Positions 48,621 to 61,654 of a stretch of DNA of 64,000 nt are shown piece after piece. The DNA is from Polytrichum commune (lineage: Eukaryota; Streptophyta; Polytrichopsida; Polytrichales; Polytrichaceae): NCBI GenBank assembly GCA_950295325.1, contig OX485809.1, positions 7,440,001 through 7,504,000 of the forward strand, written 5' to 3'. Under the pieces are notes generated by a model. It was not told the DNA's origin. It was given only the letters and a program-made list of their open reading frames with translations, and searched no databases. Made by a program: the position numbers and the translations under genes. How positions within the stretch are numbered: the stretch's first letter is position 1; each line of letters starts with the position of its first letter.

Positions 48621-50650
48621 AGAATTTTGAGTAGAGGCATTATAGACCTCATCTGCCAATGCCCTGAAGGCTTAGTTCAAAAGCTAGAACAAGATACTTA
48701 TCATTTTTCTCTTAGAGAGATTTCATATAGCTATCCATAGCCGTTTCCCATTTGTGATTTGGTTGAGATGACAATTAGTTATGGATTTTCAAAGATGGAG
48801 TAGAAAAACTGGGTGGTCTTGTGGGTAGCGGCTGCTGGATCAGACCTGCGAGCCCAATAGGAATTTTAATTCCAAGAAATTATATTTTTCCCAAGTAGAA
48901 CGTTTGTGTAGCTTTCCAAAATGGCTTAGAACATTTGATTTGAGCATGATTTGAATTAGATATGAATTGTGCAAGATGGGACACATAGTTTGAGAACTTT
49001 TGGTTGACTGCTGCATTACAGAGGACCTGCTGGGTTCACTTCGGCTTACCTTTCTAATCACATATTTTTATCAAATACATCTTTTTAATATCTCTCCAGG
49101 GTCATATAGAACGTTTAATTTGACTAAGATTTGAATTAGATATGAATTGTTGAAGGCGAGATACATAGTTTAAGCCTTCTTGATTGACTGCTGTGTTACA
49201 AGGAGTCCGCTGAATTTCTATTAGCTTAACCTGCTGATGTCATAATTTTTCTAGTTAGAGCTTGTTCATAGCTTTCCAATGGTATAAGGAAAGCCTAGAT
49301 CCAAGTAGTAAGGAATGTGCTATGAATTTTTGAAGTTAGAAGGTAGATAGGTGGGTTGGAAGGGTCGGTTGAATCGACCTCACACTTCCAACCCTCATAA
49401 CTTTTGCATTTCTTATCCGATTAGAGTGATTTTTAGATCATTGGAAAGATAATTTGGTGCACTAAGTATAAATATTATGCTTAGGATTAAATTACAGGGA
49501 AGAATAACACTTTATATTTTAATTGTTAACTAAGGTACGCTTACTACCAAACTAGTTACAAAGAAGGAGGCAAGGTCGACGCTCGGAAAGTGGAGCAAGG
49601 AAGGAGGTAGCGGCTCGGCCTACATCAAGCCCAAATCAACCGAGGAAAATTGAGGTAAATTAACTAACCTTAAGCCTTCCATTTAGGATTGGAGGGAGCA
49701 CGGCTAAGGTACGCATCTCTAAACCCACTCACCTATCTCGTAAGGTCAAGTGGCTTGACCACTTGACCACCAAGGGAGTACCCAATTCCATTGTTTTCGG
49801 GGCCCTTGGTATGTTTTGTGGTAGTAGCTTCATTTATTAGCAAATTTCGTGTGTGGTAAGTCGGATTAATCACCGACACGACCACTCTGAATGTTGTTGG
49901 TGGAAAGGTGGGGTTAATGACCCGCGAATCCACTATTATGTTGTTGGCCCCATAGATTGGGAGTAATGGCCCCAATTTATGAAGATTGCGCAACAGGTTG
50001 AACCTACAGGTCGCCCGTCACCCTGGTCCCATTGAGTTGCATTTCGTGGTCTATCCAGTGTAAACACATTTAACAATCAAAACATACAAAATAAATCGTA
50101 AACCCTTGTTGGCAAGAGACCCGAGGTAAGGGGTGATGCCTAATATGTTAATGTAGTAAGTTAGGACGTGCAAACAAAAGTAAATAATTAAGAAGGAATT
50201 TGTGTGAAGGGTGGGACTTAGGCCAAGTTCCCCCGCTTAGAAAACTAAATAGAACTAAATAAAGAAATAAGAAGAATTGAATGGTCCATCAAATTGTCGT
50301 TATTCCGTTCGTTGAGTTAGGGTGGTATGAGTCACACCCGGTTGGGTGTATCAGAACCATCCCAATTCACAAATTAGGATTGCCTTGGTTTCAAAGCTGG
50401 TGCGTCTGCGCGTAGAATAGGTTGTAGGTTAAGGTTAGAACTAGATATGAAATTGGTTAGTGGAGTTTAAAGCCACACTAGTAAAAAACTAAGGCCTAAC
50501 CTCCGGAGGTACTACGACGCATATTTAATCTCCCTTAAAAATCTAACTACTCACGTTATACACCTATCATCCGGGTTCGGCTTGGGCGCTTGCAAATGCA
50601 GGCCACCTTCACCGAAGGGCTTGTGTGATACTTTTAGGCTCCCTCGAAAG
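48621..50650. other. No gene recognised; diverged duplication at 48900-49250
   Basis: Two blocks about 180 bp apart share ATTTGAATTAGATATGAATT and GACTGCTG(C/T)(A/G)TTACA. The rest shows no coding domain. Confidence 0.45.
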
Positions 50651-50654
50651 GGGG

Positions 50655-53600
50655 TGGCCCAAAAGTACCACAGGCCTCGGATCCGAGGCCTCTCGGGGGA
50701 GGCCACTTGAGGTTTTTTGATTCAAAGTATAACTTGTATGAATGAGGCACTTTGCTTGTTTTTGAGGATGTAAACTAGTTTGTGAATGAGGCCTCGGATC
50801 CGAGGCCTCTTTTATGTGTTCCAAAACAAGTGTACGGAAGAGGCACTTTGGTTTGTTTTGAATATGTAAAGTAGTTTGTGAATGAGGCCTCGGATCCGAG
50901 GCCTCTTTTATGTTTTCCAAAACAAGTGTACGGAAGAGGCACTTTGGTTGGTTTTGAGTATGTAAACTAGTTTGTATGTAAGGCCTCGGATCCGAGGCCT
51001 CTCGGCGGAGGCCACTTGAGGTTTTTTGATTCAAAGTATAACTTGAATGAATGAGGCACTTTGCTTGTTTTTGAGGATGTAAACTAGTTTGTGAATGAGG
51101 CCTCGGATCCGAGGCCTCTTTTATGTGTTCCAAAACAAGTGTACGGAAGGGCACTTTGGTTTGTTTTGAGTATGTATAGTAGTTTGTAAATGAGGCCTCG
51201 GATCCGAGGCCTCTTTTATGTGTTCCAAAACAAGTGTACGGAAGAGGCACTTTGGTTGGTTTTGAGTATGTAAACTAGTTTGTGTGTAAGGCCTCAAATC
51301 CGAGGCCTCTTTTATGTGTTCCAAAACAAGTGTATGGAAGAGGCACTTTGGTTGGTTTTGAGTATGTCAATTAGTTTGTGTGTAAGGCCTCGGATCCGAG
51401 GGCTCTCGGCGGAGGCCACTTGAGGTTTTTTGATTCAAAGTATAACTTGTGTGAATGAGGCACTTTGCTTGTTTTTGAGGATCTAAACTAGTTTGTGAAT
51501 GAGGCCTCGGATCCGAGGCCTCTTTTATGTGTTCCAAAACAAGTGTACGGAAGAGGCACTTTGGTTGGTTTTGAGTATGTAAACTAGTTTGTGAATGAGG
51601 CCTCGGATCCAAGGCCTCTTTTATGTTTTCCAGAACAAGTGTACGGAAGAGGCACTTTGGTTGGTTTTGAGTATGTAAACTAGTTTGTGAATGAGGCCTC
51701 GGATCCGAGCCCTCTTTTATGTGTTCCAAAACAAGTGTACGGAAGAGGCACTTTGGTTTGTTTTGAGTATGTAAAGTAGTTTGTGAATGAGGCCTCGGAT
51801 CCGAGGCCCCTCGGCGGAGGCCACTTGAGGTTTTCTGATTCAAAGTATAACTTGTGTGAATGAGGCACTTTGCTTGTTTTTGAGGATGTAAACTAGTTTG
51901 TGAATGAGGCCTCGGATCCGAGGCCTCTTTTATGTGTTCCAAAACAAGTGTACGGAAGAGGCACTTTGGTTGGTTTTGAGTATGTAAACTAGTTTGTGTG
52001 TAAGGCCTCGGATCCGAGGCCTCTCGGCGGAGGCCACTTGAGGTTTTTTGATTCAAAGTATAACTTGTATGAATGAGGCACTTTGCTTGTTTTTGAGGAT
52101 GTAAACTAGTTTGTAAATGAGGCCTCGGATCCGAGGCCTCTTTTATGTGTTCCAAAACAAGTGTACGGAAGCGGCACTTTGGTTTGGTTTGAGTATATAA
52201 ACTAGTTTGTGAATGAGGGCTCGGATCCGAGGCCTCTTTTATGTGTTCCAAAACAAGTGTACGGAAGAGGCACTTTGGTTGGTTTTGAGTATGTAAACTA
52301 GTTTGTGTGTAAGGCCTCAGATCCGAGGCCTCTTTTATGTGTTCCAAAACAAGTGTATGGAAGAGGCATTTTGGTTGGTTTTGAGTATGTAAATTAGTTT
52401 GTGTGTAAGGCCTCGGATCCGAGGCCTCTCGGCGGAGGCCACTTGAGGTTTTTTGATTCAAAGTATAACTTGTGTGAATGAGGCACTTTGCTTGTTTTTG
52501 AGGATCTAAACTAGTTTGTGAATGAGGCCTCGGATCCGAGGCCTCTTTTATGTGTTCCAAAACAAGTGTACGGAAGCGGCACTTTGGTTTGTTTTGAGTA
52601 TGTAAACTAGTTTGTGAATGACGCCTCGGATCCGAGGCCTCTTTTATGTGTTCCAAAACAAGTGTACAGAAGAGGCATTTTGGTTGGTTTTGAGTATGTA
52701 AACTAGTTTGTGTGTAAGGCCTCGGATCCGAGGCCTCTCGGCGGAGGCCACTTGAGGTTTTTTGATTGAAAGTATAACTTGTATGAATGAGGCACTTTGC
52801 TTGTTTTTGAGGATGTAAACTAGTTTGTGAATGAGGCCTCGGATCCGAGGCCTCTTTTATGTGTTCCAAAATAAGTGTACGGAAGAGGCACTTTGGTTGG
52901 TTTTGAGGATGTAAACTAGTTTGTGAATGAGGCCTCGGATCCAAGGCCTCTTTTATGTTTTCCAGAACAAGTGTACGGAAGCGGCACTTTGGTTTGGTTT
53001 GAGTATATAAACTAGTTTGTGAATGAGGCCTCCGATCCGAGGCCTCTTTTATGTGTTCCAAAACAAGTGCACGGAAGAGGCACTTTGGTTGGTTTTGAGT
53101 ATGTAAACTAGTTTGTGTGTAAGGCCTCAGATCCGAGGCCTCTTTTATGTGTTCCAAAACAACTGTATGGAAGAGGCACTTTGGTTGGTTTTGAGTATGT
53201 AAATTAGTTTGTGTGTAAGGCCTCGGATCCGAGGCCTCTCGGCGGAGGCCACTTGAGGTTTTTTGATTCAAAGTATAACTTGTGTGAATGAGGCACTTTG
53301 CTTGTTTTTGAGGATCTAAACTAGTTTGTGAATGAGGCCTCGGATCCGAGGCCTCTTTTATGTGTTCCAAAACAAGTGTACGGAAGCGGCACTTTGGTTT
53401 GTTTTGAGTATGTAAACTAGTTTGTGAATGACGCCTCGGATCCGAGGCCTCTTTTATGTGTTCCAAAACAAGTGTACAGAAGAGGCATTTTGGTTGGTTT
53501 TGAGTATGTAAACTAGTTTGTGTGTAAGGCCTCGGATCCGAGGCCTCTCGGCGGAGGCCACTTGAGGTTTTTTGATTCAAAGTATAACTTGTATGAATGA

Positions 53601-55661
53601 GGCACTTTGCTTGTTTTTGAGGATGTAAACTAGTTTGTGAATGAGGCCTCGGATCCGAGGCCTCTTTTATGTGTTCCAAAATAAGTGTACGGAAGAGGCA
53701 CTTTGGTTGGTTTTGAGTATGTAAACTAGTTTGTGAATGAGGCCTCGGATCCAAGGCCTCTTTTATGTTTTCCAGAACAAGTGTACGGAAGCGGCACTTT
53801 GGTTTGGTTTGAGTATATAAACTAGTTTGTGAATGAGGCCTCCGATCCGAGGCCTCTTTTATGTGTTCCAAAACAAGTGTACGGAAGAGGCACTTTGGTT
53901 GGTTTTGAGTATGTAAACTAGTTTGTGTGTAAGGCCTCAGATCCGAGGCCTCTTTTATGTGTTCCAAAACAACTGTATGGAAGAGGCACTTTGGTTGGTT
54001 TTGAGTATGTAAATTAGTTTGTGTGTAAGGCCTCGGATCCTAGGCCTCTCGGCGGAGGCCACTTGAGGTTTTTTGATTCAAAGTATAACTTGTGTGAATG
54101 AGGCACTTTGCTTGTTTTTGAAGATCTAAACTAGTTTGTGACTGAGGCCTCGGATCCGAGGCCTCTTTTATGTGTTCCAAAACAAGTGTACGGAAGCGGC
54201 ACTTTGGTTTGTTTTGAGTATGTAAACTAGTTTGTGAATGACGCCTCGGATCCGAGGCCTCTTTTATGTGTTCCAAAACAAGTGTACAGAAGAGGCATTT
54301 TGGTTGGTTTTGAGTATGTAAACTAGTTTGTGTGTAAGGCCTCGGATCCGAGGCCTCTCGGCGGAGGCCACTTGAGGTTTTTTGATTCAAAGTATAACTT
54401 GTGTGAATGAGGCACTTTGCTTGTTTTTGAGGATGTAAACTAGTTTGTGAATGAGGCCTCGGATCCGAGGCCTCTTTTATGTGTTCCAAAACAAGTGTAC
54501 GGAAGCGGCACTTTGGTTTGGTTTGAGTATATAAACTAGTTTGTGCGTAAGGCCTCAGATCCGAGGCCTCTTTTATGTGTTCCAAAACAAGTGTACGGAA
54601 GCGGCACTTTGGTTTGTTTTGAGTATGTAAACTAGTTTGTGAATGAGGCCTCGGATCCGAGGCCTCTTTTATGTGTTCCAAAACAAGTGTACGGAAGAGG
54701 CATTTTGGTTGGTTTTGAGTATGTAAACTAGTTTGTGTGTAAGGCCTCGGATCCGAGGCCTCTCGGCGGAAGCCACTTCAGTTTTTTGATTCAAAGTATA
54801 ACTTGTATGAATGAGGCACTTTGCTTGTTTTTGAGGATGTAAACTAGTTTGTGAATGAGGCCTCGGATCCGAGGCCTCTTTTATGTGTTCCAAAACAAGT
54901 GTACGGAAGCGGCACTTTGGTTTGCTTTGAGTATATAAACTAGTTTGTGAATGAGGCCTCCGATCCGAGGCCTCTTTTATGTGTTCCAAAACAAGTGTAC
55001 GGAAGAGGCACTTTGGTTGGTTTTGAGTATGTAAACTAGTTTGTGTGTAAGGCCTCAGATCCGAGGCCTCTTTTATGTGTTCCAAAACAAGTGTATGGAA
55101 GAGGCACTTTGGTTGGTTTTGAGTATGTAAATTAGTGTGTGTGTAAGGCCTCGGATCCGAGGCTTCTCGGCGGAGGCCACTTCAGGTTTTTTGATTCAAA
55201 GTATAACTTGTGTGAATGAGGCACTTTGCTTGTTTTTGAGGATCTAAACTAGTTTGTGAATGAGGCCTCGGATCCGAGGCCTCTTATATGTGTTCCAAAA
55301 CAAGTGTACGGAAGAGGCACTTTGGTTGGTTTTGAGTATGTAAACTAGTTTCTGAATGAGGCCTCGGATCCGAGGCCTCTTTTATGTTTTCCAAAACAAG
55401 TGTACGGAAGAGGCACTTTGGTTGGTTTTGAGTATGTAAACTAGTTTGTGAATGAGGCCTCGGATCCAAGGCCTCTTTTATGTGTTCCAAAACAAGTGTA
55501 CGGAAGAGGCACTTTGGTTGGTTTTGAGTATGTAAACTAGTTTGTGAATGAGGCCTCGGATCCGAGGCCTCTTTTATGTGTTCCAAAACAAGTGTACGGA
55601 AGAGGCACTTTGGTTTGTTTTGAGTATGTAAACTAGTTTGTGAATGAGGCCTCAGATCCGA
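50655..55661. repeat. 5-kb tandem array of a palindromic core, 50 units
   Basis: Fifty copies of GGCCTCGGATCCGAGGCC (often extended to a perfect 22-bp palindrome) were counted. Two unit types alternate: 96 bp (TTTTATGTGTTCCAAAACAA follows the core) and 117 bp (CTCGGCGGAGGCCACTTGAG follows). Blocks starting at 52411, 53221 and 54031 are 810 bp apart (two 117s plus six 96s), a higher-order repeat. Because both unit lengths are multiples of three, the minus strand stays open for 866 codons (51367-53967), reading KEASDPRPHSQTSLHTQNQ repeatedly. Coding function is doubtful. The right end is cut by an LTR at 55662. Confidence 0.93.
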
Positions 55662-57413
55662 TGTCGCAACCCTTGCTAGGTCCCTTAACAATCTTGCCAA
55701 TTTTCGTTTCTAGCAAAGGTTACGAGCGCTAACCATTCGCATTCCGCCATGCTAATGGATAGCTCATCTTACCCCGGACCAATAGTTCATAGGAGGGAAC
55801 CAACCCTCCTACTTTGCTTTCGGGACTCACCCCTTAATCGGTAACCCATTTCCCCAATGTGGACTTCCATCCATGGAAGTCCAATCCTGTGTTGATCATC
55901 GCGTTGCCGGAGCAACACTACAACAACCTGAAGCATACTAGGCAACTATGGCCTCACAATAGGCCAAAGCCCATGGAGGCCTTACCGTTCGGCCTCGGGT
56001 GGGTGAGGCCACACCACCTCACCCTTATAAGCCTCTAGGACTCTACGCGGGGCCCCTACCCCACCGTCAACCAACCTCTTGTCTCTCTACCAAGAGTTGG
56101 GGCCAAGTGGACATTTTCCCTTAGCCGCGGGGCCTAGAAGCCCCCAGCAGCTTCAGACCATCATAACTTCCTTGTATGATGTCTGATTCCAGCAACCAAC
56201 CACTCCATCTTCATCTACGCTTCACGTAGATGCCGATGGACTCCTCACTTGCCCCATCCGGGCAAGTGCTGAGGAAGTTATGCCTGTTTGAACCTTGGCA
56301 GTCCCGGGAATCACTCCCAGGCACTGCTGTACCAGGGCGCTGTCCCGGGACAGCGCCCCACTCAAATGGCCATAACTCCTAGCTCACACCTCGGATTGAG
56401 GTGTTCTTGAGCATTCTAGAATCACCACGCCATGAGCTACGCATAGCTCATGGCCTTACCCTTGTGCCTCCTAGTCTTCGTGGATGGGAGGCGTTCCCAA
56501 CGCCCGGGGCCCTCACCCACACTAGGATCACTTGGGCCCTCTCACCAACGGCGCCACAAGTCCCGGGTGTCACTCCGGGGTCCCCCTTGTGCCCATGGTG
56601 TTTCGGGCACTCCTCATGGAGAGGTGCGCGACACTCACCCCCACCAAACGGAGTCGATGCCCTCATCGACTATACTCGTAGTCGGCACACCAATTCTCAA
56701 GTTGCCATCCTCTATGGTGCGGCATTGTGTTTACCTTAGGACGCGACCCCCACAATGCATCTTCAAATTTGGCATAGTCCCAAAGGTGTCGTTCCTAGGT
56801 GGTCCGTTAGCGACCTTGGATCTCTCATCCAAGGACCTAACCTATACTAGACCAACCTACTTTGGGACTCACTTGGGTTGCCCCTCCTTTGGGGCCGCCC
56901 CCGTTAGGCTCCACTAGCCTAACGTGACACATCTAGGCGAGACCTCAACGCTTCCACTAAGTTGTCTCGGTTGCAACTCCGAGATGGCTTTCCATTGTTA
57001 AGCCACGCCTCGATCGCACGGGGTTGATGCCAAGTCCCGCCCGACTCGGTTCCCACTTTGCTCTTTCGAGACATGGGTTCATGACTCCCATGCGCCAACT
57101 CTCGTTAGCTCGCGGGTAGCACTTTTATGAGCACGCGCCATCACCTTGTCCCCGCCCGGACAAACCCACAACTAAGAAGTTTCTTGGTTTTATCCAAGGC
57201 CCCTCCAAGCCATGGCCCCCAATTACTCGGCTTACCCAACCTAGTTTGGCATGTCTATTCCCCCTCTTCCACTAACCAAGCACAAGTACAAGACTAGGAC
57301 CTCATCTCATACTTTTCTCTTTGCACCACTAAAGTTTGGACTTTATTCCCTCAAGCCAAAGAACAAGTTCATGTTGTGGAGTAATTAACCTCGAAGCTAA
57401 GTGTACTACTAGC
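55662..57413 (-). mobile_element. 3' LTR of Ty3/gypsy element
   Basis: Begins TGTCGCAACCCTTGCTAGG at 55662. The same start occurs at 61675 and 61963. The inner end is placed next to a purine tract (minus-strand AGTGGGGGAGAG). About 1.75 kb, GC-rich, nearly identical to 61963-63740. Small plus-strand frames in it are shadows. It contains a 24-bp perfect palindrome at 56335-56358. Confidence 0.75.
56335..56358. repeat. 24-bp perfect palindrome in the LTR
   Basis: GGGCGCTGTCCC followed at once by its reverse complement. The copy in the other LTR (about 62661-62684) has one mismatch. Confidence 0.85.
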
Positions 57414-57427
57414 GTCTCTCCCCCACT
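57414..57427 (-). other. Polypurine tract of Ty3/gypsy element
   Basis: Minus-strand AGTGGGGGAGAGAC, typical of plant chromovirus plus-strand primers, directly inside the 3' LTR. Confidence 0.6.
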
Positions 57428-59229
57428 AAAGGAGATTGATGTCCTCATCAATGCCTATGCTTCATTTTATTGGAATCCTTAGCCTTAGTTTCTTCAAAGT
57501 GCTTCACCAATTCATTGGTGTTCACCATGTCTCTTGCCGCCACCCAAGCGGTTTCTTTCTCATGGTATCCTCACCATTTCACCAAGTACTCCTTTGTACA
57601 TTTTCTTTCATTTTCACTTGGGCTTCCTACACTTGAGGATGCCCTCCTACCTCATGTTCCAAATGACCTCCACAAGGTCGGGATGTGGCATAACCACTTG
57701 CTTGTGTTCGGGCCACAAGGTGTCGTCCTAAAATGACTTTCGTAATGAGACATGAAATGTGGGATGCACTTTGATCTCGGGCGGTAATTCCAACTTATAC
57801 ATGTCCTTGAACACTTGTTCCACAATGGAAAACGAAGCTCCAATTTTGGACATGAACTTTTGCAGTAAGGCCTTTGGGCAAGGTGAAGTTGTCCACATTC
57901 AACAACACCTTATTGGCCCACCTCATACTCCACTTCGCGTCTTCCGGCATTGATTTGCACTCCGTAGCACCTTCGGGTTTTTTCCACCAACAACTTGGTC
58001 ATCTCCAAGACTTGTTTTTGCTCCTTGGCCAAGTCCTCACCATCTTGGTTGAACTCTAGTGTTGAATGTGCCCCCTCGAGAGCTAGGTTAATAGGTTGGA
58101 GCGCATCCACTCCATAAGCCACCACGAAAGACCACCCCTTGGTAGCCAAGTGCGTGGCTACATTGCAATTACACTCCGCTCGACCCACATAGTCCGCCCA
58201 ATCTCCTTGGTCCGCCCCCACCAAGTTCCTCAAGTATTGCTTCAAGACTCCATTCACATGCTCCGCTTTCCCATTCATTTGGGAATGCAAGGCCGTGCTA
58301 AACCTTAGTTTCATTCCGACCTCCTTAGAGCAATGCATTGAAAATGCACTTGTGAACTTTGGATCTTGATCCCACACAATCACTCTTGGCAACCCGTGGT
58401 GCCTCAACCATCCTTTGAGAAAAGGCTATGCGGTCTCCAACGCGGTGGCGGTTCCCACAATCGGCACCATGTGTGCCAACTTGGCAAACCGCTCTACCAT
58501 CAACAAGATGGCATCATACCCATGTGACTCCGGCAAACTTGTGATCAAGTCCATGCACATACTATGCCATGGCGCCGACGGGATAGGCAACGGTTGCAAG
58601 AAACCGCCTTGCTTTTGGTAAGAGGCTCGGTTCACTTGGCACTTTATTCACGCCTTCACAAAGTGGGCTATATCCTCCTTTATGCACCGCCAACGGTACC
58701 TCTTTGACACCATTCTATGGCGGCTTTTTGTTTCTCCTCTATGGCCGGCAATAGGACTATCATATTCTTCCTTCAAAACCGATAGCCTCAACTTGCCTTG
58801 TGGCACATACACCCAACTTTGCTTGCACTTGAACAATCCGTTCACCAACTTAACCTCTTTGAACACCTTGCTCTTGCGAAGCTCACCTAAAAGCTTTTGT
58901 GCTTTGGGGTAGTTAATTTACCCCTCCCGTATCTTGCATCACAAGTTTCCTTTGCCGGCACACATTAGCCACAAGGTTTGGATGGTTCTCATTGCTTGGA
59001 ACTCTTCCGGTCTACTTCGCGCATCCGGCACCACATTTCCACGGTCTGGTTTGTGGATCAAATCCACCTTCATAAGCGCCAAACTATCATGCCACCGCAA
59101 TGAGTTGGCGCTCACTTGCGCTTGTATGTCAAAATTCTCTTAGGACACATTGTCCATGTAGACCTTTGCTTTGTGCGACCTCAAATAGTGTCATCACATT
59201 TTCAAGCAATGCACTACGACAAAGAAGTT

Positions 59230-60230
59230 CTTTGTCATGAGTTGGTTGTCTTCTTTGACAACCATCGAGCTTCATGCTCCCATATACAATGGCCATCCAA
59301 TTACACATAATCCACCATTGGCAAAGTCGCTCACCCCCGTATGCACCTCAAAAGGTTTGTCAAGCTCCGCGAACTTGAGCACGGGCGTCTAAGAACACTT
59401 GCTCTCAAGCTCCCCAAAGACTTGGTGGCAAGGCTCATCCCACTCTTGGGATAGCCATTTCTTCCACAAGTCGGATAAGGTCGGATAACCATCAAGCTTA
59501 ACGCTCTCATATGCAATGGCCATCCATCTTACGTTAACCATCCGCCAATGGCAAAGTCACTCGCCCCCCGTATGCACCTCAAAAGGTTTGTCAAGCTCCG
59601 CGAACTTGAACACGGGTGGCAAATACAACTTTGTATTAAGCTCCCCAAAGACTTTGGGGCAAGGCTCATCCCACTCTTGAGATAGCCATTTCTTTCACAA
59701 GTCGCACAAGGTTTGACAACCTTTAAGCTTAATGCTCCCATATGCAATGGGCATCCATCTTGGATCAACATCCGCCAATGGTAAAGTTACTCGCCCCCGT
59801 ATGCAACTCAAAAGGTTTGTCAAATTTCGCAAACTTGAGCACGGGCGGCGAAGAGAACTTGGTTTTAAGCTCCTTAAAGACTTGGTGGCAAGGCTCATCC
59901 CACTTTTGGGATAGCCATTTCTTGCATAAGTTGGACCAGGTTGGACAACCATCGAGCTTCATGCTCTTATAATATGCAATGGTCATCTATTTTGCCTCAA
60001 CATCCGCCAATGCTAAAGTCACTCGCCCCCGTATGCACCTCAAAAGATTTGTCAAAGTCCGCGAACTTAAGCACGGGCGGCGGAGAGAACTTGTTTTTGA
60101 GCTCCCCAAAGGCTTGGTGACAAGGCTCATCCCACTCTTGGGATAGCCATTTCCTCAATAAGTTGAATAAGGTCCTAGCAACCTTAGAAAACTCTCGAAT
60201 GAAGTTGTGGTACTAATTGGCTAGGCCAAC
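59230..60230 (-). repeat. Four tandem copies of an RNase H-start fragment
   Basis: GTATGCACCTC, within blocks that include GGCAAGGCTCATCCCAC, begins at 59339, 59570, 59799 and 60031, periods 231, 229 and 232 bp. Each block encodes a version of PVLKFAKFDKPFELH on the minus strand. Confidence 0.85.
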
Positions 60231-60519
60231 AAATGACCTAAGCCTTTTTTGAATCAAGGGCCAATTCTCCTTTTGGATTGCCTTGACATTCTTCATGTTC
60301 GTCCACCAACTTCCTTTGTCACCACACACCTCAAGAACTCAATCTCTCGTTGAGCAAAGTTATTTTTCACTCCTTGGCGGTAATGTTTTTTGGGCAACAC
60401 ATTGGTGAATACATCCTTGTATCTCACCAACATCACACCAATGTTGTTTGGGGGAGGCCCATCTTTCCTAGCCTCCCCATACGTTCCTTGGAGTTGCTCC
60501 AATTGAACCACGACCATAA

Positions 60520-60542
60520 TTTTTTTTTTTTTTTTTTTTTTT
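60520..60542. repeat. 23-base T homopolymer
   Basis: Run of 23 T (poly-A on the coding strand) inside the pol remnant. Probably slippage expansion; length may be unreliable. Confidence 0.8.
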
Positions 60543-61654
60543 CATTCGGTCCATTAAGACCAAATTCAACTTAGGTCCTCCTACCATAGGAGTCCTTGTT
60601 AATTTGAACTTCAATTCTTTGCCATTATGACACATTATAATGCACCGCAAGCACACCGGCTTGCACCTCACATCTATCATGTGAGTTTCAAAGAAGGCGG
60701 CCTTCACAATGACATGCATTTCATCTATTTCACTTGGTGTGAAATTTTGACAAAAATCCAATGTCCCACATTGAAAGGTTACATGCATCGCGGCCTCCTT
60801 TGTCTCATGCGGTTCGCCCTTTCCAAACCGCACCTTGGTGGGCTTGCCCGCTCTACCAATCGGCAAGCCCCAACTCCCTTATGAGTTTTGGGCTCAAGAA
60901 GGAGTGGTAGCCTCTTTGTCAATACATGAGACATTTGTCCCATTCATTTGAGCCTCAAGGTACAAAAGATTTGGCCTCGGCTTAAGGCTACTAGCCTTGG
61001 CCACAATGTCATCGTCTTACATTCGGTCCGCGGCATAAGTATTATTTGGCGTGGTACCTATCTCCCCTCAACGTCCATTGTTGTAAGGCACCGCCAAATT
61101 TCTTATTGGGGTCATCGGCTTTAATGCTCGTTGCAATTTTGATGATCCCCGCCACAACCTCAATAAACTTTGGGAAATTAGAACTTGGTATTCACCACCC
61201 GCTTTTGAAACCCCATCTAAAACGATGTGTTTCTTGGCCAACTAGTCAATCTTAGTTCTACCATTCGTTATGGTGGTTAAATCGCAAACATAGGCCTAAA
61301 AGCCTTGAGTGCCGTATTTGCACCCATTCCAACTTCACCACATTCTAAGCAATTTGGATTGGAATTTCAATCCAACATTACCACCGTCCAAGCTTTCGGA
61401 TGCCTTCGGTATTCTAGCCCCCGAATACTTTTCGAGGTTTGCGGGAGCCCTTTCAAAGCACTCCTCCATTTTCCTCACCGAATCCACCCTCATGCCCACC
61501 ATTGTCATTAGAATCAATGGTATGGTCAAAATCCACTTGCACATAATCCTTGTTCCAATTTGAGCCTCACAACCTTTTGGAAACCCCGGGCTCACCATCA
61601 TAACCCGCATTTTTAATAGCCATGTCTACCTCAAAGTGCTAGCTCAAAAATTGG

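Larger units (their letters stand above)
57428..61654 (-). pseudogene. Decayed Ty3/gypsy chromovirus gag-pol
   Basis: Minus-strand order from high to low coordinate: weak gag-like stretch (about 61610-61000), post-protease region (60866-60468; KFKLTRTP), reverse transcriptase junction (60517-60293; RYKDVF then QREIEFL) with the central RT and its catalytic motif missing, tandem RNase H-start fragments (about 60230-59230), H2C2 segment (58866-58648), integrase core (58635-57910) with all three acidic positions in separate frames, and a chromodomain (57612-57490) with an internal stop at 57571-57573. Many stops and frameshifts: it cannot be autonomous. Integrase plus chromodomain after RT/RNase H defines a Ty3/gypsy chromovirus. 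Confidence 0.85.

Noticed and set aside
51367-53967. 866-codon minus frame in the palindrome array as a confirmed protein gene
   Set aside because: No start context, intron signals, domain or flanking coding sequence; the openness follows from unit lengths divisible by three. Kept only as an open question.
50655-55661. CRISPR array
   Set aside because: Units are contiguous and near-identical with no unique spacers, and the genome is a plant's.
56401-56917. Plus-strand frames of 112 and 155 codons, repeated at 62727-63243
   Set aside because: They lie inside both LTRs and are duplicated only because the LTR is; no domain is recognised.
57436-57736. Plus-strand small frames near 57.5 kb
   Set aside because: The minus strand here reads a chromodomain, so these are shadows.
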